Origin: Tretioscincus oriximinensis
Lineage: Eukaryota > Chordata > Lepidosauria > Squamata > Gymnophthalmidae
Direction of reading: 5' to 3'
Length of the DNA stretch: 64,000 bases
NCBI GenBank assembly: GCA_022410635.1
Contig: JAJVDF010000378.1
Location: 1,012,379-1,076,378, forward strand
Position 1 is the stretch's first letter. Each line of letters starts with the position of its first letter. Positions 13,177 to 25,832 of the stretch are shown in pieces. The position numbers and the translations under genes were made by a program. A model generated the notes under the pieces. It was not told the origin of the DNA. It did not search any database and saw only the letters and a program-made list of their open reading frames with translations.

Positions 13177-16100
13177 ATGACTTCATAGTGGTCAGAACTG
13201 CTAATGCCCATAATAGTTATTCACTGGCTTCTAGTATTTGGTAGTGGATTGCATTATATTTGTAGTTATATACTGTTGTTCTCCCAAATAATTTAAGGGC
13301 AGTGTTCCCTTTTTCTATAACAATTTTATGAAACTGATTAGAAACTGAGGATTTGAAAATTAGCACCAAGATATCATGGCTAGACAAAAAAATGGGGGGG
13401 GAGTGTTAAAAAAGTTATTTTTGGGGCCTGTAACATGAGGGGTAATTTGTTAAACAACCTAATAGCAAATTGTTGTGTGTATTTTAAAGAAAAAAATTGC
13501 CATTAAATAACTGGCACTTTTCTTGGGTGAATGATCAAAATTGTATGCATTCACATAACCATCACTTTATAATAATCAATGTGATTGCTTTCACACTAAT
13601 ACATCATTAATTTGGATCTTTTTCTCAAGCTAATAACTGCCCTTAGCATCTGGGGAAAAGGTAACATCTACTCTTCAAAACACTTCACAGTCAAAAACCT
13701 TTTCTTCCCTTCGCTTTTACCTATGTGAAGTGAAGATAAAAGTGAAGGGAGGCCATTAAATTACAGAGTAGCAGAAGCCATTTTAGAAGAAAAGTGCATT
13801 TCAAAGAATAGACCTTCTGGTTTCAGTCATTCTTGGCTAACTTCTCACTTCACCAAGATTTTATTATGTGCATGTTACCTATGGGCAGTTGATTAAACAT
13901 GTCAAGACAAGAGCCACTTACAGTGGCTCTTTAATGTCAGTACTTCCTGCTCCTTGAGCCTGAAGTAGGATGCAAACAGTGGAAATCAGTCTTCCCAAGA
14001 CTAAGAGGGGTACCTTCCAGGGACTTCGTACAATTTTCATTCATCATATGGAGATGCCCCAGGATCCTTCTCTGAGGTCATAATGCACAATAATGTCAAG
14101 TACAGAAAGTGCTAGATTGGGTCTTAATAGTTTAGTTGGTTACATTTTTAGGTGTAATCCAGTTCTGTGTCTACGTTAAGCACACAATGAAGCATTATAA
14201 CTTTTGAAAATACTCTTAAATTATTGGAGTTTGATGCCAAAACTAAGGTCACTCACTTAAAAATAAAACATGCTGAGGAGAATTGCAGGCAGTGAAGGAG
14301 AACCGATCTCTCCAGCAGCACCCCATTTATTATGCTTCCCCATTCTAAATGTACTGGTTAAGTGAACAATTATTTTTCATTGTGTTCCTGACAAAAGATC
14401 AGGGACTGCATAAAGTCACAAGAATAGTTTACTAATGGATGATCTACGACATATTCCAGCGAACATGACATGTTAATTCCCCAGAAGGTAAAATAATCCC
14501 ATAACCCAAATGGATTGGTGACACATATTTATAAACATGTCCTGTTTTCATCACTTTTCATTCAAAGGCATTATTACTGGATTGCCTGACTGCACTGGCA
14601 AAGTTCAACTGGTATTGTCAGGATATTTTAATTTACTTTAAAATGGTTTCTTCCCCCACAGCTTTTTATGTTATAATGGCCTATTAAAAATTCAAACTGA
14701 AATATCTTCCTCTATGGATTGTTACCTTCCTTCCTCTTGCCTTGATTTGCAAATCAAGAAAGCTCATTCCTTGAGACTGAGCTATTAAAATGAAATAAAA
14801 CTTTATCATGTTAAAAAGATCCTTGAAACTTCACAGTATTCTCCCAAAAACTTTATATTCAGTCTCCAAAAACTTCTCTTTAATGGGGGAAGGGGAGATT
14901 TCACTCTTTCACTGGTATTGATTTTGACACACTTTTCTCCAGACTGGAACTTAAGATTTGCCTTAAAAGATTTAGGAGGTGTAACAAAAGGTCACTGTTA
15001 CAAGAAAAATTGGGAATTTCTGATCAATGATGTGTGACATTAATTAGAAAGGCATGGTAAGAAGATACAAGAAATTATATGTTGGCAGTATGAGGTCATT
15101 TATTGGACAATTTTCCATTAATGAGAGACATAGACATACCATAAAGACAATATATATCAAGGTGGGTTGTGTAAAAAGCTGAAGGTGTTCCTAAAATTTG
15201 TATGGTACATGTATAGGGATAGGTGCATGTCTGTAGGTCTGTGTTTCTGTACATGTGTGTATACAAAATAAGTAAATATACAGTGGCTGTGGGTATGTAT
15301 TTACATTTCTTGTTTATCCATTGTTTGTTAGTACTTTTAAAATGTTTAATAAAAAAGTTAAAAAAGATTTATTTAGTTTGAGTCTTCATTAAAGCTACAG
15401 ACACAGACATGCTTTTAAACCATCTTCAGTCGAAGAACAGGACTGAAAACCAGATCTCTTCCAGTTCTTCAGGAACATATATTTGGTTTTAAAGGCTTAA
15501 AACCACCCAATCCATCCATACAAGCAGCTATACTCTGCATTTTACAGGTAGTGTGGGCTCTCAGCAATTGCTGTTCCACTCACACCTACCTTAGAGAATC
15601 CATGGTGTTTCATGACATGTCGGTGAGAGCACTTCCGCATCAGCAGCTGAGATGATTTCGATGCTCCTGGCAGCCTCCACACATGAGGTTGCCAGAATGG
15701 CTGATGGTGCCCTTATCTCATTGGATATCTCATCATGGTTGCAGAAGTCTACCTGCCACTCACTATACACAGCAACATTAGCAGTTGCCTGGAGTGCTCC
15801 ACCATAGCATTGCGCAAAACCAGCAATCAGAAATCACTGCGCATCTGAGCTTTGCTTCAAGCTGATCACTGGCAAGAAGTGATCCAGTGCATAGGAACTC
15901 ACATGATATCTCTAACAGCCAAATAAGAATCTACTGTGTGGATGCAGCCATAATCTCTTTGTGTAGCAATGACATCAGAACTGTTGGAATTCTCTAGCTA
16001 ATTGTCTAGCTAAAGTGCAAAGGCTGTATTCTGTATTTGTATTCAAATATTGCTATTGGATGATGAAACAAACTATTGGAAATCTGTCATGACCATATTC

Positions 16101-16659
16101 ATTTTTCTGTCCAGTTATTCCAGTTCACTCATTTTATTTAGTGATATAAGAAATGAAACACTAATTTGCATTGGGGAGATAGAATGTCATCTGCCATGTC
16201 CATTAGGCCATGTGTATCCTCAAGTAAGGCTCATTATCAATATTTATAATCATCCAATATGGATGTAGCACACCAAAAGAGGGTGAAGACTCAAAAAACT
16301 GCATTTTGTGATCCACCCAATAATATGATAAGGAATACAAAGGATTCTGATGGAACAAATGTAAGAGAAGAAAGGCCATATGACTCTATTACTCATTAAA
16401 GATGCCTTTTCCAACATCCCAAGATCAATTAGTCTCTCCTTATATTCTCATGGAAGCAAATGGTCTACAGTCCATTTTTGGGTGGAGGAGAACTCTACAT
16501 GAATGCAAAATTAGCATTCCAATATCCCAGGTAATACTGTCCAATGGCCTATTTACCTAAACATACATATAGAAAAGATGAAACTGAACACACACTTATT
16601 ACTTTTCAATCTTCAACTGCCATAACAATCTTTTATAAATTTTTATAATGAAGTTTTAA
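13177..16659. other. Unassigned sequence with isolated MITE-end and poly(A)-like motifs
   Basis: No gene supported. Three small features: a 14-bp inverted repeat at about 13708-13750 (TCCCTTCGCTTTTA pairing with TAAAAGTGAAGGGA); a possible retrotransposon tail near 15340-15365 (TTTAATAAAAAAGTTAAAA); and at 15935-15949 TGTGTGGATGCAGCC, matching the TIR of the 1711-2071 MITE family, with no clear partner end. Confidence 0.4.
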
Positions 16660-16866
16660 AAAATCACCACAATAGGTTCTTGCCGAGATAATTTCTATAT
16701 AATTTGTGTATACGTTTTTTATTAGAAATTTTTTTATATACATGGTTATTTAATTGTATAATAATACATTTCCAATAGTTGTTCCCACATGCAATGCATT
16801 TCTCCCTTCCCTCCCTTTCCCACCCCATACACTTCCCCCTGGATTGTACATATAAGTTATCTAATA

Positions 16867-18269
16867 TTAGCTGGAGAAGATAAAGTTTAATTTGTCTCTT
16901 TGGGTTTGTAGGATCAAGTTTGCTTGGAGGTATTCCTTCGTAATTCTCCATTTCTCTTTCATTGCTGCTGTATTCTGGATATTGAAGGCTGTGTTCACTT
17001 TAGTATTATTAATGTCCGACATCATCTTATCTATTATGTAATCCCACCACCATTTTAAATCTCTATATGTAATGTCCCTCCACCCTCTTAATAAGACTAT
17101 TTGAGCACAAGAAAGTAAGGATAGTACTATTTGTCTGTTGTTTAGGGGATTAATATTATTTAGTCCGCACCCAAAGATAGCCATCTTATCAGTTATTGTC
17201 ATGTTAAGTAATGTTATTTTATTTATTTCTGTTTGTATTCTTTTCCAATTTTCTTGTGCTTTATCAAAAGTCCAAAATAAATGGTAATATTCCCCTGGAA
17301 CTTGGCATCCATGCCAACATAATTATTTGTATTGGGAGTAAAATGAGTGATTTATTTAGGAGTACAATGTCATCTATGTAGTATTTTTAGTCTGGCTTCC
17401 TTTAGTTTATTCATTTTTTCATCATTTTTTTTTTAATATCATTATCATCTATCTGTATAGAACTGTTCCATTTAATTGCCAGATCTGCTAAAATTTCTCC
17501 TTTCATATAATTTAACTTCTTACAAATTTCGGAAACAATTTTTTTTCATTGTTTATTGTCATTAATATAATTTTTCGAACACTTCATTGCTATTGTTCAT
17601 AATTGTTCTGATTCGTTGATTATTAATATAGATGTTTATTCCATTAATAGCTATCCAGTTTGCGGGGGTGGCCCATTCCATTACAGTTTAATATGAAATC
17701 GGTTGGTTATTATCATATAGTTATTGCATTCTCTCTAGTCCTCTCTTTTGTAAGTTTGTAAGGCAATGTTTAAGTTGCTATCGTTAGAGGGATTTATTGT
17801 CCAGATCGTTTGATATTTGCTATTTGCATTTATTAATAAGACTTTTTTTCTTTTTTTCCAAAATTTTCATAATTTATTTGAAGGGCTCCTGCCAGGATTC
17901 TTCTACTCTTTTATAGTAAGTAATGAATATAATTTCTTTATTGTTTATTCCCTTGTACATCTGTGTCCGTTTTTTTAAATATTGTATTTCTAATAGGCTT
18001 TTTAAGAAAAAAGCATCGTGTATTTTATGAATATCAGGTATACCCCATCCCCCTTCTTGTTCATTTCCTAATAACCACGTTTTTTTAATCCTTGTTTTTT
18101 TGCTATTATTTACCCATTTAGTGATTTTATTTGTCCACTTGTTTAATTCTTTAGAGGATAATAGCGTGGGCAGTGTTTGAAATTGGTAGTTCATTGTTGG
18201 AATTATGAACATCTTTAAGGATCTTATTTGATCTAATCTTCTTTGGATTTTGGTTTTCCAATTTTTCAT
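16867..18269 (-). pseudogene. L1 ORF2 C-terminal region remnant
   Basis: Two open stretches on the minus strand. The one at 18269-17874 (131 aa) contains RRLDQIRSLKMFIIPTMNY, then WLLGNEQEGGWGIPDIHKIH, the LGG.G.P segment that follows the reverse transcriptase in L1 ORF2. The one at 17202-16867 (111 aa) contains RGWRDITYRDLKWWWDYI and ends EYLQANLILQTQ. The region between them is broken. These parts are thought to aid template RNA binding. No intact frame remains. Confidence 0.82.
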
Positions 18270-18400
18270 AATTTTGTTTATTTTTATCCATGCTAATTTG
18301 TAATTTCCTTGATTTATTTTAGCTGGATTTTTATATAGCCAACTGCCTAGATATTTAATTCTTTTTTGTCCCAGTCTTAGACCTGTTAATCTTCTAATAG

Positions 18401-19187
18401 CTATCTGTTTCGTTGGGGAGCGTTTAGGAACATGATTTCCAATTTTCCTTTGTTAATTTGTAAACCTGACATTTTTTGAAATTTTTCTAGAGTGGTTTGA
18501 ATATTATTTATCATTTGTAGAGGTTTAGAAGAAATAATCATTGCATCATCTGCAAAGAGGTATATTTTGTTTTCTATTTCACCTAGTTTGTATCCTTCCC
18601 AGTTGGTATCTTGCCTTACCATATTGGCAAGGGTTTTGATGGCCAGTATAAATAGCGCGGGAGACAAAGGGCATCCTTGCTTTTTCCATTAGATATTTTT
18701 ATGTTATCTGTCCAGTCATTATTGACTTTAATTCTAGCTTTATTGTCTGTATATAAGCTTTTAATGGTTAGGGTAAATTTTCTTCCAATATTATATTTTT
18801 CGCAAATTTTAATTAAGTATTTATGATTCACTTTATCAAAAGCTTTCATGATGCCAAGTTTCAAAATTGATATTTTATTTGGTTTTGTTTAGCATGTTTC
18901 CAAATTGTTATTAGATTTTTAACTGGATCTCCAATTTTTCTACTTTTAATGAAGCCATACTGTTCTTCTTTTATGCAAGTAAGTAGAATAGTAGAAATTC
19001 TGTTTGCAAGTATTTTAGTAAATACCTTGTAGTCCTCGTTGCATAATGTTATCGGACGGTACGACTTCAGATCTGTCAAATCTTTCCCTTTTTGGGGGAA
19101 GATAATTATTTTTGATTCCCTCCAAGAGTGGGGTATATTTTGATTGTCATATATTTCATTAAACAGCCTTGTTAAGTATGGGGCCAA
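18401..19187 (-). pseudogene. L1 ORF2 reverse-transcriptase domain remnant
   Basis: Three overlapping minus-strand frames, in order: 19187-18861 (SYRPITLCNEDYKVFTKILA and EEQYGFIKSRK), 18864-18616 (MKAFDKVNHKYLIKICEKYN, motif A aspartate retained) and 18667-18401 (LFADDAMIISSKPLQ, the FADD catalytic box intact, then SGLQINKGKLEIM). Each is separated from the next by a frameshift. The order and motifs are diagnostic of an L1-clade reverse transcriptase. The catalytic residues survive although the reading frame does not, which suggests moderate age. Confidence 0.92.
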
Positions 19188-19849
19188 GATGTCACCATAG
19201 GTTTTTAATAGTCGGTATTAAAACCATCTGGTCCCGGGGATTTATTTGGTTTCATGCCTTTGATTACTTCAAAAATTTCTTCCTGTTTATTGATCGGTTT
19301 AAGAGCGTATTTTGTGTTTGCGTGGTTATGGTTGTGTCTGATATATCATCTATTAGTACTCTTTCTTCCTTATATAAATTTTCATAAACTTTACTAATAA
19401 TATTTTGTATTATTTTGGGTTCATCATGAAGTGTTCCCAGTTCATCCCTTAATGAATTTATCCATTGTCTTTCTTTTTTTATTCTTTAGATACTTTGCCA
19501 TTTGTTTCATGGATTTTATGTTCCACAATTGGCTTATACTTTTGAGATAAATATGGCCACTTTTAGAACTATTATTTTTCAGTGTTTCTAATTGCTTTCT
19601 TTTCTGCTCTAATTGCCTTTTTATCGTTACTTCTTTGGTTCTTTTATGGTTTAGCTGTAATTGTTCTATTTGTAAAATTAGCTGACTCTTGCATCTGTCC
19701 CATCTTTTTTTTAATCTAGATTGAAGTTCTATACAGTATCCTCTTATGACAGTCTTGGCTGTTTCGCATAAAGTAATAATATTTACGCTGCCATTGTCAT
19801 TATCTTGAAAATATTATAGAATCTTTTGTCGTAGTGTTATATTTTCTAG

Positions 19850-20900
19850 TTGGCTTAAAACAATCACTTGGTTAAAGGACCAATTTCTATAATTCTGTTC
19901 ATTATTAAATTGGAATTTAATTAGTAATGGAGAGTGATCTGAAATCCAAGTATGCATAATCTTAGCTTCTTTTATAATTATTTTGTTTGTAGTTTTCCCT
20001 AGAACATAATCTATGTGGGTATATGTATTATGTCGTGCAGAATAATATGTTCCTTTAGCTGTTTATTGAATATGTTAGTGATAATCATACCGTCCCATGG
20101 CTGTAATATTGACTTTGTTTGATCTTCTAATATTGATACCTATGAGTTGAATATTAAAATCTCCAGCCCGGATCAATTGACCATTTGCCGTATTATTTAT
20201 TTTCCTATTAATATTACAGAAGAATTGTTTCTGGATCCCACCCCCGGCCTGGGCTACTAGGCCTCAGGTGTTCCGACCGGACCCAGTGAGCCCCTATCGG
20301 AGCTCCTCCAAAGCCTATAAACACTACAATGTCCCCTCTTACCTTCCGATTCGACTCCGGCTCCAGCTTGCTGCTCCATGTGGTCCCGGCGCCAAAAGGA
20401 AGCCAGCCCACGTGGCTGTAAATGGCCGATCGGTGGAATGGCAGCAGAGCTCCTCCATCAACTGGCACCTGAAAGCAAGAGGCTGAAAATGGCACCAGCC
20501 TCTTGCTTTTATAATCTGGTGTCGCGCCAGAAATGCATCATTGGATGCCATGGTTTTGGAGGTCAGAAATGACCTCCAAAAACATGGCGTTGCCTGTAGC
20601 AGCCGACTCCCTGGGCGCACGCTGGTAACCTGCAGCTCCCCTCATGAGGGGCCACTTCCTTTCTGATTTGAATTAGGGCTGTAAGTATTTATAAGTGTTA
20701 TTTGTTCATTTTCAATTTTTCCTTTTAAAATTATCCATCTACACTCCTTGTCCTTTTTAACTTCTTGGAATTTAAAGTTAGTATTTCTCTTAATTAATAT
20801 CGCAACACCTTTAGAGTTCGAATTCCCATTGGCTAGATAGATATTTTGCAAGAATAAAATTCTTATGCTCCATCTCCTAGCTAATGCAATTAGATTTTTT
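19850..20900 (-). pseudogene. L1 ORF2 endonuclease remnant, split by an insertion
   Basis: Minus-strand 20851-20666 reads NGNSNSKGVAILI, then ITLINTYSPNSNQ, the middle of an L1 apurinic-like endonuclease that nicks target DNA. The frame resumes after the inserted GC-rich element with KQFFCNINRKINNTA and then IRAGDFN (GDFN is a conserved endonuclease motif) at about 20233-20160. Removing the insert restores the expected order, so insertion came after the L1. The endonuclease N-terminus is missing. Confidence 0.85.
20234..20659 (+). mobile_element. GC-rich, hairpin-rich short insertion element, copy 1
   Basis: A sharply GC-rich 426-bp block inside the AT-rich L1 endonuclease, bounded by the direct repeat TTTCTG (20228-20233 and 20660-20665). 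Removing it plus one repeat restores the L1 frame. It contains nested hairpins: CAAGAGGCT/AGCCTCTTG near 20479-20508; TTTTGGAGGTCA/TGACCTCCAAAA near 20550-20580; and the terminal CCCCTCATGAGGGG. A tRNA B-box-like GATTCGACTCC lies near 20349, which would fit a SINE, but no convincing A box was seen. A second copy is at 49598-49779. No protein function is proposed; a minus-strand open frame across it is probably a by-product of GC richness. Confidence 0.72.
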
Positions 20901-22510
20901 TTTCTTGATTTGTGTATACATTTTTATTCCTAAAAATGATAATTCTGTGCTAATGAAATTTAGATCTCATTTAATATGTTCCTGATATTTTAACCTATCT
21001 AATTTCTTGGTACTTGTGCATTACCTTTTTATTACAATTTTATATATATTAATTTTTGAAAAATTATATGTATAATGGAGCATAAATAATTTTCAATTCA
21101 GCTATTCCTTTCTTGTCCACTTTTTCACAAGAAATACTGGCAATGGCAAATTTTAATTATCCTTAATTTTCATAAGGACAAACCCTATCTAAATGAGTAC
21201 TCACATTTAATTTGCACTAAGAAAGTGTTGTTTATTTCACCCCACACAGTTCTTTACGTTGCATTTTTGAACGGGTCTCAGTTGCTGAATGGGTTATTCT
21301 TCTGCTATTCATAAAGCTGCATTGAATACACCATTCTTCCATGAACTTTGAAACCTAGGCTTGGCTAGAGACATCAGTCATGTAACAATACTGAGTGAAT
21401 TTGAAAGGTTTTAAATTTGATTCTAATTGCTGTGTATAAAATTGGAACTCAAATTGACAGAAGGGCAAAGCAAATGTGTCATTGACAATATAGTATTTGC
21501 ATTAAATAAATACAGACTTTTCGTTTACAGAACCAATCTGTGAATACTTAGCAATATAGTATGTTATGTCAAGTAATGTCTTTGAAGATATTTAAACAAA
21601 TAAGAATACATTTTCTATTTTGCAAGAAAAAATATATACAGAAATATGTGGGTATAGTCTTTAAGATTTTACAGAATTCAGAAACATAACTATTTAATCT
21701 GGCATTGTTGAAAGTTAAAAGAGATTTAAAAATTAAAAAATACTGTTTAAATGAAAAAAAAACTTTTAAAAATAATTTCATCTCTTACTGTTGTAAAGAG
21801 AACCTGCAATTCCTTCTTATTGTTCTTTTTTACTCAGATTTGGAGTTAACACATGAATGAATTTCAAATTGATTTGTAAAGTAGGAATGTTTCCTTTAAG
21901 TAATGTAAACCCTGAAAGGGCTTTGAAGTTCACTGTGAATGCCACCTACTATCCCTGATACAGTAACACTGCAGTTAGAAAATATTTGGTATACACTGAA
22001 GTTGAAAATAAATAAGTTTCAAGTGCAACAGTTGTACCTTTTTGATAACTGTCAGTTTCAAGAACTGTAAGTTATGAGAGAGATCTACAGCACCTGCTAA
22101 ATGGTAATCTGACATACATTTCCAATATTGATATTTGTGCAATAACAGTTTTGCAAATATCACCAGCTGGGTCGGGGGATCAGGAGGCCCACAGTTGATT
22201 GCAAAAAGGAGGAACTCCACTTTCTGATTGATCATACCCTGCTTAATATTTGCAGGGAGATCTGAAAAGTGTGTATGGAGGGAGAAATGGCACCTCCTTC
22301 ATCCATACAGTCTTCTTTGGAACACATAGGGCTGTTCCACAGAGGGAGCTTCTAGATCTCTTTCCTCATCCCAGAGGTAGATTATTCACCCAAAATAAAC
22401 TAGCATCACATACAGGCAAAAGAAACAATAGACCGAGCACTGAATAAATCTGAATAATGATAAACTCTTCTTCTAGCAAGAGAATCCCCAGAAAATCCTG
22501 TGAACCTAAG
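20896..22510. other. Unassigned AT-rich sequence
   Basis: No gene or recognised repeat. Long A/T stretches, and no open frame with family resemblance. Confidence 0.45.
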
Positions 22511-22583
22511 TGAAGAAGAAGATGAAGAATTTTTTTATACTCCACCCTTCTCACCCAAATGTACTCAAGAGCAGCTTACAGGG
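22511..22583 (-). mobile_element. Sauria SINE 3'-end fragment, antisense
   Basis: GAAGAAGAAGATGAAGAAT followed by TTTTTATACTCCACCCTTC is the reverse complement of the Sauria 3' end seen at 8140-8168 (TATAAAAACCAATTCTTC). It continues into CAAGAGCAGCTTACAGGG, the antisense of the adjoining SINE body. A 5'-truncated fragment. Confidence 0.65.
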
Positions 22584-22734
22584 TTAATTTTCACCAAAGG
22601 CTTAGATCTTATTCTTTCTTCCCTACCAGGTTAATGGTGGTCCTCATTTATCTAATTAAAATGCAGTTTACAAATCTACATTTCTTTTGATTAGCTGAGT
22701 TAGCTAGATCTGCGGGCTAATAAAAGGCACTCAC

Positions 22735-22907
22735 CTCTCTCCACGTCTGAAAAAAGAGCCTCAAAGCTGGATCTCTCCGGTGAAAAACCAGCACTTAATT
22801 TGTGTCTACTGAAACTCATGTTGACAGAATCTGTTTTCCTGATCCATTTTAAAAGCCTGCTGGAATGCTGCCTCAGCATATTATTCTGCACACTTCTCAA
22901 AAAGTAC
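22735..22907 (-). other. Candidate exon, gene unknown
   Basis: On the minus strand, an open stretch of ~57 codons is bounded by an acceptor-like TTTACTTCTCCAG and a strong donor GAGAG|GTGAGTG. The longer frame spans 22954-22700. The predicted peptide includes LLKWIRKTDSVNMSFSRHKL, then SPERSSFEALFSDVER; I do not recognise it. The segment does not resemble any repeat in the window. The paired splice-like signals make it a candidate exon, but chance occurrence is quite possible in 64 kb. No neighbouring exon was identified. Confidence 0.25.
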
Positions 22908-22975
22908 CTGGAGAAGTAAATTATTTTAGGAAAATCAATGTAAAAAACACCCATTCGAGGAGGTAATAGGCAAAA

Positions 22976-23735
22976 TTAAACAAACAAAAAACACCTGATG
23001 TGAAATGTAGCAAATGAAAGTATGATTTGCAAGGCACCATCGTGGTTCTTTGAGAATCCCCTGGGGACATTCAATCTGCAAATCCTTATGACACTGTGGC
23101 TAAAATGGAAGAATGCGGGTACAGATGACAAAGAACTATGTATAAGAATTTGGTAGAGCTTTTTTATGGCAGAGGGATGGAAAAATACTGACAACACTCT
23201 GCAGTCATGCCACTGCCACCAGGATGTGAACTTTTGGGGCTGGGGGTGGGCATAGGTTCCTCCAGCCTTGGCAAAGTTAGGAAAGCAGCTGGGAGGAGGC
23301 ACATTCAGGCACTTACCGGCTCTCTCTCAGTCTGCAAGTCGAATGTCAATACAAAATGGCACCTCTATGGAAACTGAGAGAGAACCTGTAGCACCTTCTA
23401 GACAGCCCTCCCATGGGTTCAGGGATTGGCAACCATTTTTGCCAATTTAAAAAGTTGCCTGGAGCTTTTTGATTTGTTGGTAGTTCCTCTATGAAAGGAG
23501 ATTTTATCATTGATTTTAATCTCTGAGTGTTCGCCAAACCCCACGAACACAGAGGCCAGCCGCCACTGGAACTTACTGGACATTTCAGTCCCAATAGCAC
23601 AGCCTTTTTGTTGGGAACACTGGAAATGATTGAGTCCCAAACCATTGTGTGGATCCTGCTGAAGACAGAAAATATGAATACACATAACACACCTGTCAGC
23701 ACTTGCTCATCCCTAACATAGGCCTGGCTTAACAA
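22976..23735 (-). other. Locally GC-richer block with an unassigned 129-codon frame
   Basis: The block is less AT-rich than its surroundings. On the minus strand an open frame runs 23735-23346 (129 codons) and overlapping frames continue to 22976. The sequence (for example TGTGTTCGTGGGGTTTGGCG, reverse strand) hints at an old interspersed repeat rather than a gene, but I cannot name a family. No splice signals, start context or protein motif support coding. Confidence 0.25.
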
Positions 23736-24789
23736 TATCCATATTCCTTCATCACCTTTACTGTTCTATTTCTAGATTGAAATAAAAATGACAGATTGTT
23801 TTTTAAAGTTATTTTCTTAAGTCGTTGATATCTGAATGATGATCTCCCACCCCATTCACAATTACAAATCATTGCTCTAATATTATCAGCTGTGGTTGTT
23901 CTGTGACCATCTCCTTTACTGTTGAATGATAAGCTTATGGATCCTTTGAAATTATCTTCTTTGCTTTTCTACACTTGGTTATGTGGGCCAATAGTCATTT
24001 CATGAAACAACCTTCCTGTTCAGTCCTGCACTGAAACTATAGTAATCATAATAATCTTGAAATAAATATCTGAGTACCATGGAAGAACCTAATCTCTAAG
24101 GAAGCATCTGCAAAAATGGCCACAGTACATGCTACAGAAAATGTTCTTACCTGATTGGGACAGGAATGGGATAGAGGTGAGTAGAGCATACTAATTACCA
24201 TGGACAAGATGGTCCCCACCTTAATCTAACTCTAAAACTAAGAAACAAAAGTTCTCAGCTTTAGAGTCATAGACTGGGGAAATGGCACTCAAATTGGGCT
24301 GACTCCTGGAGCCTGTCAAAATGTCACTGGGTCTGAGGAAATCCTGTCACTGCTGTCTGTCTGCAATGCAGTGGCAGGAATAAGAAAGCAATCTGAAATG
24401 AAATGCATGTTAATTTACTAGAAAAGACTATTGGTATCTTCTTGAATGTTATGCTGTCAAGAGGGAAGCACAATATTCTTGCCCTAATTGTTTCCACCTG
24501 GGGCTTTCACTTCAGGTCCCAGACTGCGAGAGCACAAGTAGCTGACTCCAGCAAAGGATATATGGGAGAGTAGGAGAGAAAAGGATATCCAATTTATATT
24601 TTGAAAATTTTTCCTGTTGCCAATCTAAAGTTGAGGTAAGTACACACCAACATAATTTTGCAGATTAATGAAATTAATGGCCAGCTGCAAGAATATGAAT
24701 GTGGCTGATCTAGCTGCTCCTCAGAAATTGAAATGATAGTTTTATAATGAGTTTTGACATGGCCTAAGAAATTTCTAAGAGTGTATTTC
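23736..24789. other. Unassigned sequence
   Basis: Nothing recognised; no coding frame of note. Confidence 0.45.
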
Positions 24790-24860
24790 AATGGTAGTAC
24801 ATCCTGCCTAGAAAGAAAATTGCAGGTTCAATTCCCAGTCTTTCCTTGGAAGCAGGCAAT
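24790..24860 (+). mobile_element. tRNA-derived SINE head fragment
   Basis: An A-box-like AATGGTAGTAC (from 24790) is followed ~30 bp later by a near-consensus B box, GGTTCAATTCC (24825-24835). That spacing is typical of an RNA polymerase III internal promoter in tRNA-derived SINEs. The downstream part is too diverged to assign. It does not fold as an intact tRNA. Confidence 0.5.
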
Positions 24861-25644
24861 GACAACGTTCTATATTTCTGCCAGGAAAACTGCTTAGTGA
24901 TTCCCTGAAGATGTTCGTGCTGTCATCCAGAAATTGGCCACAATTCAGTGTTACCTAACAACACAAAACATAGTATCTGCAATCTCAGCAGACTTGGAAA
25001 TTTGTCTGCATTGCTTACAACTAAAGAAGAATATGAATTCAAAATCCATTTTATGAGAAGGGGGAGTACATTTTCTCTTTGAATACTGGATATGCTTTGA
25101 TGATATTTTTGCAGCCACCATCAGAAAAAGGTTAAAACAGTATATGAACAATGTGAGGAATTATAGGCCCATTTTTGTCTTTACCTCTCAATACATTCAC
25201 ACATATACACACCCACAAAATTGACAAACCTTTCAAAAATGTTGCTACCAATTGTGTCAACCACAGCTGTCAGAAGATGTGCTGCAGAAATGTGTAAATG
25301 AGGTCTCTCTTTCATTTCTATGGCAACCTTCCTGTGTGAATAGAATTCATTGCATCAAAATATATTGGCTAGCCTTTTGTAGAAGGATCTGCCAGCAAAA
25401 GGTGAAGAAACAATCGCACAAAATGTAACAAACTAAATGTGTCAGTCAAAAAGTAGCTAATTATCTAAATTTACCTCTGCTATCCACTTCACAAACAAAA
25501 GAATAAAGCTTACACAAATAGTTTAGCAACAGCAAGAAATTTTTAAATGATGTAAAATGGAGAAAATTGGAACAGATGATTTGTGTATGAATTGAATGGT
25601 TCCATTACCTAAAATGTCAGCATTCAATGGTTTATGCAAGGAAC
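24861..25644. other. Unassigned sequence
   Basis: No supported features. Confidence 0.45.
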
Positions 25645-25725
25645 ATAAAACTATAAGAGGAGCCTTGCTGAATCAGACCACAGCCTTTCTAGTCCAGGAT
25701 TCTTGGGATACTGGATGACTATTTA
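25645..25725 (-). mobile_element. CR1/L2-type LINE 3'-end scrap, antisense
   Basis: ACATAAAACTATAAGAGGAG then CCTTGCTGAATCAGACCACA matches the reverse complement of the CR1 3' terminus (compare 33841: AGGAGCCCTGCTGAATTGGG). Only ~80 bp remain. Confidence 0.65.
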
Positions 25726-25832
25726 GATACAGACATGACTGTGCAGTGACATGGTCCCTTTATTAATAAATCAAAAAGGTCAACATTGTACAGTTTTTGC
25801 AAAGAGAAAGGGAGTCTCACCTGGAGTCTCAC

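Larger units (their letters stand above)
16660..20895 (-). mobile_element. L1-type LINE ORF2 remnant, antisense
   Basis: About 4.2 kb of L1 sequence read on the minus strand: the endonuclease lies at the right (20900 to ~19850), the reverse transcriptase at 19187-18401, and the C-terminal region at 18269-16867. ORF1 and the endonuclease N-terminus are missing, which is 5' truncation as expected of target-primed insertion. All frames are broken by frameshifts and stops. A GC-rich 426-bp element (20234-20659) splits the endonuclease. The 3' terminus near 16660 has no clear poly(A) run. AT content is very high, matching the second L1 at 37080. Confidence 0.9.

Noticed and set aside
13909..13931. 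Terminator-like hairpin AAGAGCCACT/AGTGGCTCTT followed by T residues
   Set aside because: Intrinsic terminators of this type are bacterial; the window is vertebrate and no gene ends here.
20214..20620. Overlapping 93-codon frames on the minus strand, with a splice-donor-like GAAGGTAAGAGG
   Set aside because: They coincide with the GC-rich inserted element, where few stop codons are expected; the second copy does not preserve the frame.
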